From: Gemmatimonadales bacterium
GTDB taxonomy: Bacteria; Gemmatimonadota; Gemmatimonadetes; Longimicrobiales; Gaopeijiaceae
Direction: 5' to 3'
Assembly (NCBI GenBank): GCA_020344755.1
Contig: CP070829.1
Span: 398,001-462,000, forward strand
DNA length: 64,000 nucleotides
Shown: piece after piece, positions 35,024 through 44,392 of the stretch
Layout of the letters: every line of letters begins with the position of its first letter
Numbering within the stretch: the stretch's first letter is position 1
Notes under the pieces: model-generated
Database searches by the model: none
What the model was told of the DNA's origin: nothing
Seen by the model: only the letters and a program-made list of their open reading frames with translations
Translations under genes and position numbers: made by a program

Positions 35024-37261
35024 ATGGAGGAGCATCCGTCCCGCCTCAAGGCGTTCCTCACCGAGTTGAAGCGCCGGAAGGTCTATCGTGTCGCCGCGGC
35101 ATACGCGGCTGGGGCGTTCGTGGTCTGGCAGGCCGCAGAGATCGCCCTGCCCGCACTGGGGTTCCCGGGATCGGTGCTCCGCTTCGTGGTGGTGATCTCC
35201 CTCCTGGGCTTCCCGGTGGCGGTGGTCCTGGCGTGGATCTACGAGCTCCGCCCTGAGCTTCGTGTCTCGCGAGATCCATCCCACCACCCTTCGCGCCTGG
35301 GGTGGTGGCCCGTGTTGGCCGCCGGACTGGTTGTGGCCGGAACGGCCCTGGTCGCCTACATCGTTCTCCGGGTCGAAGGAGACGCCCGCGATGAGACCCG
35401 CCTGGCCATCTTCCCGCTGCACTCCCGGTCTCCCGGTGGAGAGAGCCTCGGCGAGGGGGTCGCGGACCTCATCGCCGTGGGGGTGGACGGAACGCCGGGG
35501 ATCACGGTCGTGGATCCCCGGGCCCTCTGGCCCCCGGTCCTTATGGCCTCGGCCTCTCCGCTCGCGGACCTGGATGAGAATCGACTCGCGGAAACGAGCC
35601 GCCGCTTTGATGCTTCGCACTTCGTGACCGGGACCGTTCTGGATGCCGGCGGGAGCCTGCAGGTCGCCCTGCGAATCCACGAGTCCGAGGACGCGGCCGC
35701 CATCGCATCGGTACGGGCTTCGGCGCCCAGCGACAGCGTGGGTCCTCTGGTGGATCAGCTGGCCGTCGATCTGGTGGCGTCTCTCTGGCGGGACGATGCG
35801 ATTCCCGCGGTTGGAAGGGTGGACCAGCACGCCACCTCCAGTCCCCAGGCTCTCGGCGCCTATCTGGAGGCCATGGCCCACGCCCGGCGCGGTCGCTTCG
35901 ACGAGGCCACGGAAGCCATCGAGCGGGCGGTCGCGGCGGATTCGACCTTCGCCCTCGCCCACCTGGAGCACTTCAGGATCCGGGGTTGGGTGCTCTCGCT
36001 GAACAACCAGCCCAAGGTGGGTCTGCGCGAGATCATCGACCGGGCGATGGCGTTCCGCGATCGCCTGACGCCGCGTAACCGGCTGCGGGTGGAGGCCGCA
36101 CGCGCACTGGACGACACCGACGCGGCCACTTCGGCCATGTTGAACGAGCGCATCATCGAGATCGACTCCAGCGATGCCGACGCCTGGGCCTCCCTGGCGA
36201 TCATCCAGACCCAGGACGGTTGGATGCTCCATCGGCGGTTCGAGGACGTCCGGCCCACGGTGGAGCGGGCCCTGGAGTTGGACTCACTGAACGTCCCGCT
36301 TCTCTACGCCCTCGGGCTCCACCACCTCCTCGCGGGTGACACCGCCGCGGCGGCAGCAGCAGGCATGCACCTGGACCGCGTGAACCCCGAAGGGCCCATC
36401 CCTGAAGGATTCCGGGCAGGCCTCTCCGTCCTGACCGCCCCCGAACCCGCCCTGGACTCCGTGATCCGCGCCGTCTCCCGGCAACCCGCCGGACCCGTCA
36501 TCGGTGCGCTGCGCATCACCCGACTGGTGGACCTGGACCGCTCCCTGCGGCTGGCGGAGTTCCTTCGGGACTCGGCTGGGCAGGTCATGCACCGGCAGCT
36601 GGGATTCGGAGCCGCCCTCCAGATCTCCGCCGCTCTTGGCCAGGCGTCCCGAATCGACTCCATGGTCCACGCTCCAACGGTGGACCCGGTTCTGCGCAGC
36701 TACGTGCACCGGTATCTCGTGGCCATGGCACTCGCAGGAGCGGGAGACCGGGAGATGGCTCGTCACGCAGCGGAACAGTTGGTCCCGTTCGCCCCTTTGG
36801 ACTCCCTGGCGTGGGCCGTGGAGACGCAGATCGATGCCTTTGCCGCTGCGTGGGCCATCGGAGCGTTCCACGCCTCCATCGGGGACACGGCCCGGGCAAG
36901 GGCCTACCGCGACGCTCTCCTGGCGCTCGGTCCGATGGAGAGCACCGTTCCTCTCTGGGCCGAGTCCGTGGCCGCCGACGTGGAGGCGCGACTCGCCGGC
37001 CGACGTGGAGACGAGGAGGCCGCCCTCGCGGCAGCCATGCGCGCCTACGAGCTGTGGATCATCCACGACCCCTCGGAGGGGGGGTGGTTTCCGGAGCCGG
37101 GGATCCGATTCCATCTCGCACGGCGACTCGATGCGGCGGGGCGGAGAGAGGACGCTGCGTGGCTCTACCGGTCCTTTCTCACTCCCCACTGGACGTCGTT
37201 CTACACGGTGCTGGCTCAGGAGGCGCTGGCGGTGGATCCGGCCGGCGCCAGCGAGCGTTGA
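35024..37261 (+). CDS. TolB/FlgO-like domain and TPR protein with N-terminal membrane anchor
   Basis: A 745-residue protein. The opening SRLKAFLTELKRRKVYRVAAAYAAGAFVVWQAAEIALPALGFP, then LRFVVVISLLGFPVAVVLAWIYELRPELRV, is the double-span start shared by many TPR-type regulators that carry a FlgO-like ATP-binding/TolB region. A third span (WPVLAAGLVVAGTALVAYIVL) precedes RLAIFPLHSRSPGGES (TolB-like). From about residue 290 several TPR helices follow (ALGAYLEAMAHARRGRFDEATEAIERAVAADSTFA). There is no DNA-binding or cyclase domain at the front, so its output is unknown. Confidence 0.8.
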   Translation: MEEHPSRLKAFLTELKRRKVYRVAAAYAAGAFVVWQAAEIALPALGFPGSVLRFVVVISLLGFPVAVVLAWIYELRPELRVSRDPSHHPSRLGWWPVLAAGLVVAGTALVAYIVLRVEGDARDETRLAIFPLHSRSPGGESLGEGVADLIAVGVDGTPGITVVDPRALWPPVLMASASPLADLDENRLAETSRRFDASHFVTGTVLDAGGSLQVALRIHESEDAAAIASVRASAPSDSVGPLVDQLAVDLVASLWRDDAIPAVGRVDQHATSSPQALGAYLEAMAHARRGRFDEATEAIERAVAADSTFALAHLEHFRIRGWVLSLNNQPKVGLREIIDRAMAFRDRLTPRNRLRVEAARALDDTDAATSAMLNERIIEIDSSDADAWASLAIIQTQDGWMLHRRFEDVRPTVERALELDSLNVPLLYALGLHHLLAGDTAAAAAAGMHLDRVNPEGPIPEGFRAGLSVLTAPEPALDSVIRAVSRQPAGPVIGALRITRLVDLDRSLRLAEFLRDSAGQVMHRQLGFGAALQISAALGQASRIDSMVHAPTVDPVLRSYVHRYLVAMALAGAGDREMARHAAEQLVPFAPLDSLAWAVETQIDAFAAAWAIGAFHASIGDTARARAYRDALLALGPMESTVPLWAESVAADVEARLAGRRGDEEAALAAAMRAYELWIIHDPSEGGWFPEPGIRFHLARRLDAAGRREDAAWLYRSFLTPHWTSFYTVLAQEALAVDPAGASER

Positions 37262-37359
37262 TTCTCCGAGCCGACCACCCGAGTAGCCCACCCCGTCGGC
37301 AATTCCATATCTTGTGAGCCGGACTCCCTCCTCGCACACCGATTCAAGGAAGCCCCTGC

Positions 37360-37974
37360 ATGCCCGAGCAGCCCTGGGTCGACTACTACGAGACCCTCCA
37401 GCTCAGCCCGTCTGCGGACCGGGAGACGATCGAACGCGTCTACCGGCTCCTGGCGAAGCGCTACCATCCGGACAACGACGTCACCGGAGATGCGGACCTG
37501 TTCAACGAAGTCCGAAGTGCGTACGAGATCCTCACCGATCCGGACTCCCGGGCGGCCTACGACGCCTCCTACGAGCGGGACCGGAGCGAGCAGTGGCAGG
37601 TCTTCCGGCAAGACACGGCCGACTCGAATCGGAGCGACGACCAGCGACTGTTCCACGCCGTCCTCTCGCTCCTCTACATCCAGCGCCGCCGTGACCCGGA
37701 CAACGCCGGGCTCGCTCCCTCCCACCTCGAGCGGATGCTGGCCGTGCCTCGGGAGCACCTGGATTTCCCCCTCTGGTACCTGAAGAAGCGCAACTACGTG
37801 GAGGTCCTGGAGAACGGGTTGCTGGCCATCAGCGTCGACGGTGTGGACAAGCTGGGGTCCGGAGACCTGGCCCTTCCTGCGGACCGCCTGCTTCCCGACT
37901 CCACCGCCGTGCGCAGGGGGGCCGGCGATCAGCGCGACCCCCGGGCGCTACCGGACCCCACCCACTCCGGTTGA
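37360..37974 (+). CDS. DnaJ-domain protein
   Basis: A 204-residue protein whose first 65 residues are a J domain: DYYETLQLSPSADRETIERVYRLLAKRYHPDND, with the HPD triad at residues 36-38 and the helix YEILTDPDSRAAYDASYE. It would stimulate a DnaK-type ATPase. No Gly/Phe or zinc-finger region follows; instead the C-terminal part (LFHAVLSLLYIQRRRDPDNAG ... PLWYLKKRNYVEVLENG) looks like a winged-helix module that may recruit a specific client. No DnaK is nearby. Confidence 0.9.
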   Translation: MPEQPWVDYYETLQLSPSADRETIERVYRLLAKRYHPDNDVTGDADLFNEVRSAYEILTDPDSRAAYDASYERDRSEQWQVFRQDTADSNRSDDQRLFHAVLSLLYIQRRRDPDNAGLAPSHLERMLAVPREHLDFPLWYLKKRNYVEVLENGLLAISVDGVDKLGSGDLALPADRLLPDSTAVRRGAGDQRDPRALPDPTHSG

Positions 37975-38068
37975 CCGAAGGCCTGCCCCGGGGGACCGAG
38001 AAGCAGAGCGAGCCGGGAGCTGGTAGGTAGAACGACTTGAACATGGTTCCGGGACCGACCCGGCCACG

Positions 38069-38611
38069 TCAGTTCATGGTGGGGTCGTAGGGCATCATCG
38101 ACAGGAGCCGGAAGTCGGGCCCCTTTCGCTCCAGGACCCGGCTCCAGAGGAGCTCGGGTGCGTCCGTGAACACATCCCCCACTCGTGCGGGCTCGACGAT
38201 CCAGGTGTCCGCATCCATCTCGGCTTCCAGCTGGCCGGGTCCCCAGCCGGAATAACCCGCGAAGACGCGGGCCCTCACGATGTCCCCTTCCGCCTCGGTG
38301 GGGACGTCCCCCACGAGGAAGCCAACGGACTCGAATACCAGGAGATCCGCACGATCGGGCCGGGCGAGCTCCGCGAGGAGAACGGGACTCTCCCGCTGCA
38401 CCGGACCTCCCTCGAACAGGGGTTCCCCGTCCGGGACCAGGTCTCCGAGAGGCGGTACCGCCTGTTGTACCGTGACGTTGAGGGCACGGTTCAGGACGAC
38501 ACCCAGGGCTCCGTCCGGAGTGTGCTCGCCGATGAGGACCACGGTGTGGCGGAAGTTCGGATCGTACAGGCCGCCGCTGGAGACCAGCAGGTGGCCCCGG
38601 AGACTCTCCAT
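38069..38611 (-). CDS. UPF0301 / YqgE-AlgH family protein
   Basis: About 180 residues. I choose ATG 38611 (MESLRGHLLVSSGGLYDPNF), which has GGGAG upstream and matches the family start. Family blocks are VVLIGEHTPDGALGVVLNRALNV, LFEGGPVQRE, ARVFAGYSGWGPGQLEAE and WIVEPARV ending in the WSRVLERKG motif. The biochemical role of this widespread family is not settled; the name AlgH comes from alginate regulation in Pseudomonas. Soluble and cytosolic. Confidence 0.92.
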   Translation of the reverse strand: MESLRGHLLVSSGGLYDPNFRHTVVLIGEHTPDGALGVVLNRALNVTVQQAVPPLGDLVPDGEPLFEGGPVQRESPVLLAELARPDRADLLVFESVGFLVGDVPTEAEGDIVRARVFAGYSGWGPGQLEAEMDADTWIVEPARVGDVFTDAPELLWSRVLERKGPDFRLLSMMPYDPTMN

Positions 38612-38746
38612 GGCGCTCCCTCTGGGCGTGGGCATATCTGGACCCTCTCTATCCAACGTAGACCTCCCTCTCCTGCCTCGCCACGAGCGCGAAGGGCCGG
38701 CCCCATGTCCCCGGGGTCGGTGGAGGTCGCCTCCGGGGCGTCTCCC

Positions 38747-39652
38747 TCAGTCCTCCCCCGGTCCGAGAGCCGCCACGAGGCGCGAGAGGAGCCGTCGCTC
38801 CGAGTCCGCACTCTCGATGATCTGGTCCGCAACGCTCTCCATCTGGTCCACGGGAAGCTCCCCCGCAGCCTCCTGGATCCTCAGACGCTCCATGGCCCCC
38901 AGTGCCTCACCCACCCGCACGGCCTGGCTCAGCACCTCCCGGGCGATCCCCTCCAGGGCAAGATCGGCCCCGGAGGTCACCTCATCCGCCCGGTCACTGA
39001 GGTCGGCCAGACGCCGGGTCTCTTCCACGTCCCGCCTGCCGTGCTCCAGAGCCACCAGCTTCGCCTCGCACGAGTTGAAGAAGTCCAGGAGGATGCGGCT
39101 CCGCTCGAGCAATTCTCCGAGTGCGGCGTCGAACTTCTTGCTGAGCCGCTCCGCGGTCTCCACCTGCTGCTTTGCCAACAGGCTGGACGGGTCCTGCCGG
39201 CACCGTTCGGTCCAGTAGGCCTCTGAGCGACGGGCCTCCTCCAGCGCCTCCTCCAGCGGAGCCCTCGCACGGCCCAACTCCGAGCGGGGTCCCATCAGGC
39301 GGGCGCGCTGGACCTCCAGGTCCCGCCGGAAGCTCTCCGCGATCCCCCCGTAGAGTTGCCAGGGTCGGTTTCGGACGATCTCCCGGAACTCCATCAGCCG
39401 TCGGTACCGGTACCCCTCCACCAAACCGACGGAGAGGACCACCATGACCAGCGACACCACGAAGGCCCCAATCCATCCCAGCGGTCCGTAGGCCGCGAGC
39501 CCCACGAAGAGGGTGAGAATGCCCACGGAGAAGTACATGCTCACCCGGTCGACGGCAGGGTTGGGGCGGAGATCGGGGGCGTACCGCTCGATCAGCACAC
39601 CGAGATCCGTAGGCTCCAGGGGCTCGAATCGATCCAGTGGTCCCAGGGCCAT
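38747..39652 (-). CDS. Two-span membrane protein with long coiled coil
   Basis: A 301-residue protein. A soluble N terminus (EPLEPTDLGVLIERYAPDLRPNP) precedes two closely spaced spans (VGILTLFVGLAAYGPLG; IGAFVVSLVMVVLSVGLVEGY). The rest is almost entirely helical (RDLEVQRARLMGPRSELGRARAPLEEALEEARRSEAYWTERC ... LERSRILLDFF ... DLSDRADEVTSGADLAL). I know no family. The neighbour in the same direction is a lipoprotein gene 22 nt upstream. Confidence 0.6.
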   Translation of the reverse strand: MALGPLDRFEPLEPTDLGVLIERYAPDLRPNPAVDRVSMYFSVGILTLFVGLAAYGPLGWIGAFVVSLVMVVLSVGLVEGYRYRRLMEFREIVRNRPWQLYGGIAESFRRDLEVQRARLMGPRSELGRARAPLEEALEEARRSEAYWTERCRQDPSSLLAKQQVETAERLSKKFDAALGELLERSRILLDFFNSCEAKLVALEHGRRDVEETRRLADLSDRADEVTSGADLALEGIAREVLSQAVRVGEALGAMERLRIQEAAGELPVDQMESVADQIIESADSERRLLSRLVAALGPGED

Positions 39653-39674
39653 GGCGTGCTTTCCCCTGACCCGA

Positions 39675-40100
39675 CTACGGGCGGCGGTCGCCCTCCTGCT
39701 GTCGGGTGCGACTTCGACTCGGTACGAAGATCGCTACCGCCTGGCCCGTCCGATTGGCCGTGGTCCCCAGGATGGCCTTCGCCACACGGGCTCCGGTGCT
39801 GGGGTCCTCCAACTCGCCGATGATGATGGCGTTCGCGCCGAGCTTCCCGGCTTCCTCCCGGAGCTTGTTGAGGAGGTCCGCGTTGTTGAAGAGGTCGGCG
39901 TCGCCTTCTGCGTCGAGGATGGCGACCCGGGTATGCTCCGGAACGGTGTCCCCGGGCATGTAGACGTAGACGTCATCCCGGGGCACGGGATTCGCCTGGA
40001 ACGACGTGTCCAGGACGGTCTTCCCCACGGAGACACACCCGGCCAGGAGAAGGCCGATCAGAAGCCCGAACGCGCGACGCCCCGATGCTGTCAGTGTCAT
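39675..40100 (-). CDS. Lipoprotein of unknown function
   Basis: About 141 residues from ATG 40100. Signal RRAFGLLIGLLLAGCVSVG with lipobox LAGC. The mature domain VYVYMPGDTVPEHTRVAILDAEGDADLFNNADLLNKLREEAGKLGANAIIIGELEDPSTG looks like the small sandwich seen in some outer-membrane quality-control lipoproteins. It precedes the coiled-coil membrane protein by 22 nt and may be cotranscribed with it. Confidence 0.6.
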   Translation of the reverse strand: MTLTASGRRAFGLLIGLLLAGCVSVGKTVLDTSFQANPVPRDDVYVYMPGDTVPEHTRVAILDAEGDADLFNNADLLNKLREEAGKLGANAIIIGELEDPSTGARVAKAILGTTANRTGQAVAIFVPSRSRTRQQEGDRRP

Positions 40101-40397
40101 GACGGTACCCGTAAGATCCGTGATTTGGCCGGCTCGGCGCCGCACCCGGACTTCACGGTGGGTGCGCCCGCACCGTCCCCCCTTGCGGCTCCGGAGGGCC
40201 GGAGGCTCGACGGGAGGGGCTGAAGATGTCCAAGGGGTGACGAGAGGGGCAAGGCGCTGGCTCCGCGCCTCCTCTCCCGCCGCTTCACCTGCCCCGGGGC
40301 GTGGCCCCCCTGCGTCCTGCCACATCAGGGGTCTTCACCCCTCCGGCCACGCCAGACCCGAGCGGCTAGACGCCCGCACGGGATGCCTGGATGCCGG
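40101..40397. other. Spacer with no recognised feature
   Basis: No convincing gene, promoter or hairpin is visible between the DUF2339 gene stop and the lipoprotein start. The region is GC-rich and the minus-strand promoter for the lipoprotein probably lies here. Confidence 0.35.
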
Positions 40398-42092
40398 TCA
40401 TGGGGACCCGGAGTCCGGCTGCCCTTCCTCCGGACCCTCGGCGTTCAGCCAGTACCCCAGCCCCAGGAGGGTGGCGCCAAACCCCAGGAAGAGGAGGATC
40501 CTCCAGACCGGGTCCAGCTGAGACAGGTCCACCAGGAGGAGCTTCGCGGCCACCAATCCCAGCGTGCCCAGACCGGCGGCCTGGGCGGCATGGCTCCTGC
40601 GGACCCGAGACGTTACCAAGGCACCCACGCCCTGCACCGCCCAGGCAATACTGACCAGAGCCGGGCCCTCGGGACGTGGAGCGAGATCGGCGAAGAGCCA
40701 TACGAGGAGCCCCACATAGGCGGCAGACCGATAGACCGACGCCCGCCGACCCGCCCAGCTTCCGGCAAGAACCACCATCGCGAGGAATCCCAGGTGGGGG
40801 ACCGCGCCCTGGTGGAATCCGAGGTATCCCCCTCCTCCGCCGGCCAGCGACTGGGACAGGAACACGGCGGCCGCCACCGCACCAATGGCATGACCGATGG
40901 ATTCCAGCGCCCGCGCGCCGATCCTCTCCCGGAAGGCCAGCAGAGCCACGACCTCAACGGCAAGAAGGAGGGGGGTGGTCATGCCCCAGCTCACCATCCC
41001 GACCCCTGCGGCCAGCGCGAGTGCGGAGCCCTCGGCAGAGGTCGAGCCGGACGACGGACTCCTCCGGACCAGGAGCCACAGGCAGGCGAAGATCACGGCC
41101 AGCCCGAGGAAGAGGAACCCGGCACCAAGCCGGCCCAGCGAGAGAAGGTGGACGAGCATGAGGACGGCCGTGCCGGACCCCCACGCAGCCGCGCTCCGAA
41201 GGAGGAGTACCGGGCTCTCGTCACTCCACGAGGCCTTCAGCACGGGGCGGAGAAGCGGGAAGGCCGCCGTCACCAGCCAGAAGGTACCCACCAGCCCCAA
41301 GGTGGCGATCCCGTACCCCGGAAGAAGGAAGGTGTGGCTCGCGACGCTCAGCCAGCCCCCGACCACCAGGGTCATCAGCAACGCGGGCCATCCCCGATGC
41401 ACGTACACACCGCCCCCGCCCAGCAGGACCAGGGTGAGGTAGATGGCCACGCCGTCGCCGGGCTCCACCAGCAGGAGCCACGGAGTCGCCAGGCCACCCA
41501 CGAGTGCCATCACTGCCAGGGCCGGGGAGTCCTGCCGTTCGGCCAGGACGAAGGCCAGGAGGGTGACGGTGGACATGAATGCCAACGCCAGCGCCGGCGG
41601 AAAGTACCCGTAGAACTGCGAGCCGGCGTAGGTCACCAGGTAGAAAAGGGCGATGCTCCCGGCCAGAAGCGCCTGCGCGAGACGCCTCCGAGCAGCCTCC
41701 AGACGAAGCCCGGCGATCAGCAGACCCACGCCCGCGCCGGTCCCGGCCACCAATCTCAGCGCGGGGGTGATCCAGCCCCGGTCGAAGGACAACTTCAGGA
41801 GGAAGGCGAAGGCGAGAACCACGAACAGGATTCCGGCCCGGCCCAGGAGCTTGTCCGTGTCCCATCGCGGACCCGTAGCGTCGAGCCCCGTGCCGAGCCC
41901 GTTACGGGGATCCGGACCCCTTGGGGAACCGGGCGGTTCTTCAAGGGTGGGCGTGTCGACCGGTGTGCCTTCCCCGGCAGAATCCCGGGCGGGTGATTCC
42001 CTCCTCGGAGATCGGTCCACCAGCTCCGCCACGACCCGCTCGAGCCGCGCGACGCGCGCCTCCAGGTCGCCGTCCGGATGCACTTCGCTCAT
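40398..42092 (-). CDS. DUF2339 polytopic membrane protein
   Basis: About 564 residues with many spans. A short coiled region (LEARVARLERVVAELVDR) is followed by a Pro/Gly-rich linker, then the DUF2339 blocks LLGRAGILFVVLAFAFLLKLSFDRGWITPALRL, AGSIALFYLVTYAGSQFYGYFPPALA and GGLATPWLL. The C-terminal half is a run of helices ending in LVAAKLLLVDLSQLDPVWRILLFLGFG. The role of DUF2339 is unknown. ATG 42092 fits best; another at 42125 is in frame. Confidence 0.88.
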   Translation of the reverse strand: MSEVHPDGDLEARVARLERVVAELVDRSPRRESPARDSAGEGTPVDTPTLEEPPGSPRGPDPRNGLGTGLDATGPRWDTDKLLGRAGILFVVLAFAFLLKLSFDRGWITPALRLVAGTGAGVGLLIAGLRLEAARRRLAQALLAGSIALFYLVTYAGSQFYGYFPPALALAFMSTVTLLAFVLAERQDSPALAVMALVGGLATPWLLLVEPGDGVAIYLTLVLLGGGGVYVHRGWPALLMTLVVGGWLSVASHTFLLPGYGIATLGLVGTFWLVTAAFPLLRPVLKASWSDESPVLLLRSAAAWGSGTAVLMLVHLLSLGRLGAGFLFLGLAVIFACLWLLVRRSPSSGSTSAEGSALALAAGVGMVSWGMTTPLLLAVEVVALLAFRERIGARALESIGHAIGAVAAAVFLSQSLAGGGGGYLGFHQGAVPHLGFLAMVVLAGSWAGRRASVYRSAAYVGLLVWLFADLAPRPEGPALVSIAWAVQGVGALVTSRVRRSHAAQAAGLGTLGLVAAKLLLVDLSQLDPVWRILLFLGFGATLLGLGYWLNAEGPEEGQPDSGSP

Positions 42093-42191
42093 GTCGGGCC
42101 GACCCCCTTCTGGTCCGGGACTCATCCAAGCGTGCGTGGCCGTATGATGCGGTCCTCCCAGGCCTCAACGCCACCTCTTCGGGCCGGCCAC

Positions 42192-42866
42192 CTAGCAACA
42201 CAGGGGCCCACCATCCAGCGCCTGCGCGAATATCAGGGCCACGACGGCAAGCACCGCGGCACCCCCCCATGAAGCGAGGCCCAGGCGCTCGCTGGCCCGA
42301 ATACCCAGCGAGAGGGCCGGTCCATGATTCACTTCCGGGGAGTCCCACTCCTCGCGGGGAAAGGTCGGCATGAACTCGAGCTGCGCGACCACCGCCCCCC
42401 AGGGATGTGGATAGAACGCGACCCCCACCGTGCTCCCGAGATGCCCCTGGTCGAGGCTCGAGTAGAATCCCGACGCCGTACCTTCCAGGCGGCGCGGGCC
42501 CCACCGCCGACTCAGCCGCACTCTCGCCCCCACCAGGACGGCTTCATTCGGAAAGTCGTACCCGCCGGCACCCGACACTCCCCAACCGGCGCCCGACGCA
42601 AGGTCCCAGCGGGCTCCCAGGTCCCCCACCACCACGGCGGTGGACACCAGGTTTCCCTGGTAGGCGGGGCCGCTTCTCCCGAAGGTCGCGGTCGTCTCGG
42701 TGATCCAGCGGCGCGTCACCTGGGCATCCAACGGCTTCGCAACGGGCCCGAAGCCCGCGGAAAGTGACACCATCAGGAAGAGAGCGCCCCACAGGACGCG
42801 CCGGGTCCGGTTGGACGCCCCAGGAATCACGGCAGGGCAGGCTTCGCGGTCGATCCTTCGGCCCAT
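42192..42866 (-). CDS. Exported or outer-membrane protein, unknown
   Basis: A 224-residue protein with GGAG before ATG 42866. A basic start precedes the signal-like VLWGALFLMVSLSAGFGPV, followed by beta-rich repeats (TETTATFGRSGPAYQGNL; VLVGARVRLSRRWGPRRLEGTASGF; GSTVGVAFYPHPWGAVVAQLEFMP) that look like outer-membrane strands. A late hydrophobic helix LASWGGAAVLAVVALIFA follows, and a Cys-Cys end. Family not recognised. Confidence 0.55.
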   Translation of the reverse strand: MGRRIDREACPAVIPGASNRTRRVLWGALFLMVSLSAGFGPVAKPLDAQVTRRWITETTATFGRSGPAYQGNLVSTAVVVGDLGARWDLASGAGWGVSGAGGYDFPNEAVLVGARVRLSRRWGPRRLEGTASGFYSSLDQGHLGSTVGVAFYPHPWGAVVAQLEFMPTFPREEWDSPEVNHGPALSLGIRASERLGLASWGGAAVLAVVALIFAQALDGGPLCC

Positions 42867-42948
42867 CTGAGGCTCCGGCGTGGGAGGGAAGTGGCTCTAC
42901 CGCAACGTGCCGGGGGGCCCAGTCGGGAACAGTACGTAGGGGTACGTA

Positions 42949-43020
42949 TCCGTCCGCCCTCGGGACACCTAGGCGCCGCTACGATGTCCTCCGTCCGCCC
43001 TCAGACACGAGGGCGCCACC
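42949..43020. repeat. Two imperfect direct repeats, about 30 bp
   Basis: Two copies beginning TCCGTCCGCCCTC at 42949 and 42990, offset 41 bp, each followed by a similar GACAC and GGCGCC stretch. Only two copies and no coding role; probably local slippage. Confidence 0.45.
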
Positions 43021-43041
43021 TGGGGCACCTTTCGCGTGCCC

Positions 43042-44211
43042 CTACCCGTCGCTGCCGCTTCCTGGAGCTCCGAAGTACAGCATGTTCGGGGCGCCCGAGC
43101 GGGCCATGGCGATGTCCAGGAACCCGTCCTCGTCCAGGTCGCCCACCGCGAATCCATAGGCCGTCCCCTCGGCATTCCCGAAGGGTACCGCCGTGAAGGC
43201 GCCTGGACCGTCGTTGAAGTAGACCACCGGCCGTGCTTCCACGTAGCCGACGATGACATCCGCACGACCGTTCCCGTCCAGGTCGGTCACGGCTACCGCG
43301 TACGGCATCGCCTGGGGCGGGCCGAGCCCTTCGGCTTCCGAATAGGTCCCGTCCGAACGACCCCAGAAGATGGCAGGACCGGTGCGCTGGTCGATCACCA
43401 CCAGGTCCACCACGCCGTCACCGTTCAGATCCGCCGGCCGGGCGCTCCGGATGGCGGCGTCCGGCGGGCCAAACGGGCGGCGCTCCGGAAAGCCGCCCCC
43501 GCCGTCGTTGAGGTACACGAAGCTCTGCCCCCCATCCCGGTGGGGGACCACCAGGTCGAGAGACCCGTCATCATCGACGTCCGCGGCCTCGATGGTGGTG
43601 GCGGACCCTTCTGCCACCGCGACGCACTCGTTCTGGAATCGTCCCCCCTCGACACCGAGACAGACAAAGCTCGGACCGGAATCGGACCCGTATCGGTTGG
43701 CCAGAACTACGTCCGGGAGCGCGTCCCCGTCGAGGTCCGCCACACCGATATGTCGAGTGGACCAGTCGCCCTGGCCGAAGGTGGACCCCACGGAGAACCG
43801 CCCGGTGCCGTCGTTGAGATGCACGAGCTTCGGGTCCGGGTCGTCGTTGCTGACCACCACGTCCAGATCACCGTCCCCGTCCATGTCCACGAGGAGTCCG
43901 GAATAGGAGCGGTCGGGAGGGCCTCCGAGGGGATAAGCCGGTCGGAAGCCACCGGCACCGTCCCCCAGCAGAACGAGGTTCTCCAGGGGCCAGTGCCGTC
44001 CCTTCACCAGCACGATGTCCTGGTGACCGTCGGCGTTCACATCGCCGATGCTGACGTTGGCCGATGTCGCGGCTGAGTCCTCCAGGGCCAGATGTCGCTG
44101 GAAGCTCCGCGAACCGGTGTTCCCCTGGTCCACCTGCCCGCATCCGACCAGAAGAAGGGTCGCGAACAGGGGCGCGTACCCCCCTCCTCGACCAGTCCCG
44201 CGAATCCGCAT
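43042..44211 (-). CDS. FG-GAP/VCBS-repeat lipoprotein (seven-bladed propeller)
   Basis: About 389 residues; ATG 44211 follows GGAGGGGGG. The signal ends LLLVGC. The mature protein carries seven calcium-binding D-x-D/N-x-D-G-type loops in register: DVNADGHQD, DMDGDGDLD, DLDGDALPD, DVDDDGSLD, DLNGDGVVD, DLDGNGRAD and DLDEDGFLD. One loop per blade gives a seven-bladed integrin-like beta-propeller. These proteins are usually on the cell surface and bind other proteins or glycans. No enzymatic domain is fused. Confidence 0.85.
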   Translation of the reverse strand: MRIRGTGRGGGYAPLFATLLLVGCGQVDQGNTGSRSFQRHLALEDSAATSANVSIGDVNADGHQDIVLVKGRHWPLENLVLLGDGAGGFRPAYPLGGPPDRSYSGLLVDMDGDGDLDVVVSNDDPDPKLVHLNDGTGRFSVGSTFGQGDWSTRHIGVADLDGDALPDVVLANRYGSDSGPSFVCLGVEGGRFQNECVAVAEGSATTIEAADVDDDGSLDLVVPHRDGGQSFVYLNDGGGGFPERRPFGPPDAAIRSARPADLNGDGVVDLVVIDQRTGPAIFWGRSDGTYSEAEGLGPPQAMPYAVAVTDLDGNGRADVIVGYVEARPVVYFNDGPGAFTAVPFGNAEGTAYGFAVGDLDEDGFLDIAMARSGAPNMLYFGAPGSGSDG

Positions 44212-44295
44212 CCCCCCTCCTCGTTTGTGCTCAGGACGTCTCTTCCACGCCGCCGCGTCTCCACCCGTGGGTCGTCGTATCCTCTCTTGCAATAC

Positions 44296-44305
44296 ATAGA
44301 TCTAT
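44296..44305. promoter_or_regulatory. A/T-rich palindrome in the PadR promoter region
   Basis: The 10-bp perfect palindrome ATAGATCTAT sits in an unusually A/T-rich stretch (44287-44312, TACAT...TATTATGCATA), between the divergent lipoprotein (start 44211) and the padR gene. It is a plausible PadR operator, which commonly binds near its own promoter. Confidence 0.45.
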
Positions 44306-44392
44306 TATGCATACTGGCTCTAGGTATCTGACCCGATGTTCCTGGATGATCCTTCAGAGGGATTCGAGAATGATCTCGCACAGGGATCCGAA

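Noticed and set aside
42949-43020. CRISPR-like repeats
   Set aside because: Only two imperfect copies with a 41-bp offset, no spacer series and no cas gene.
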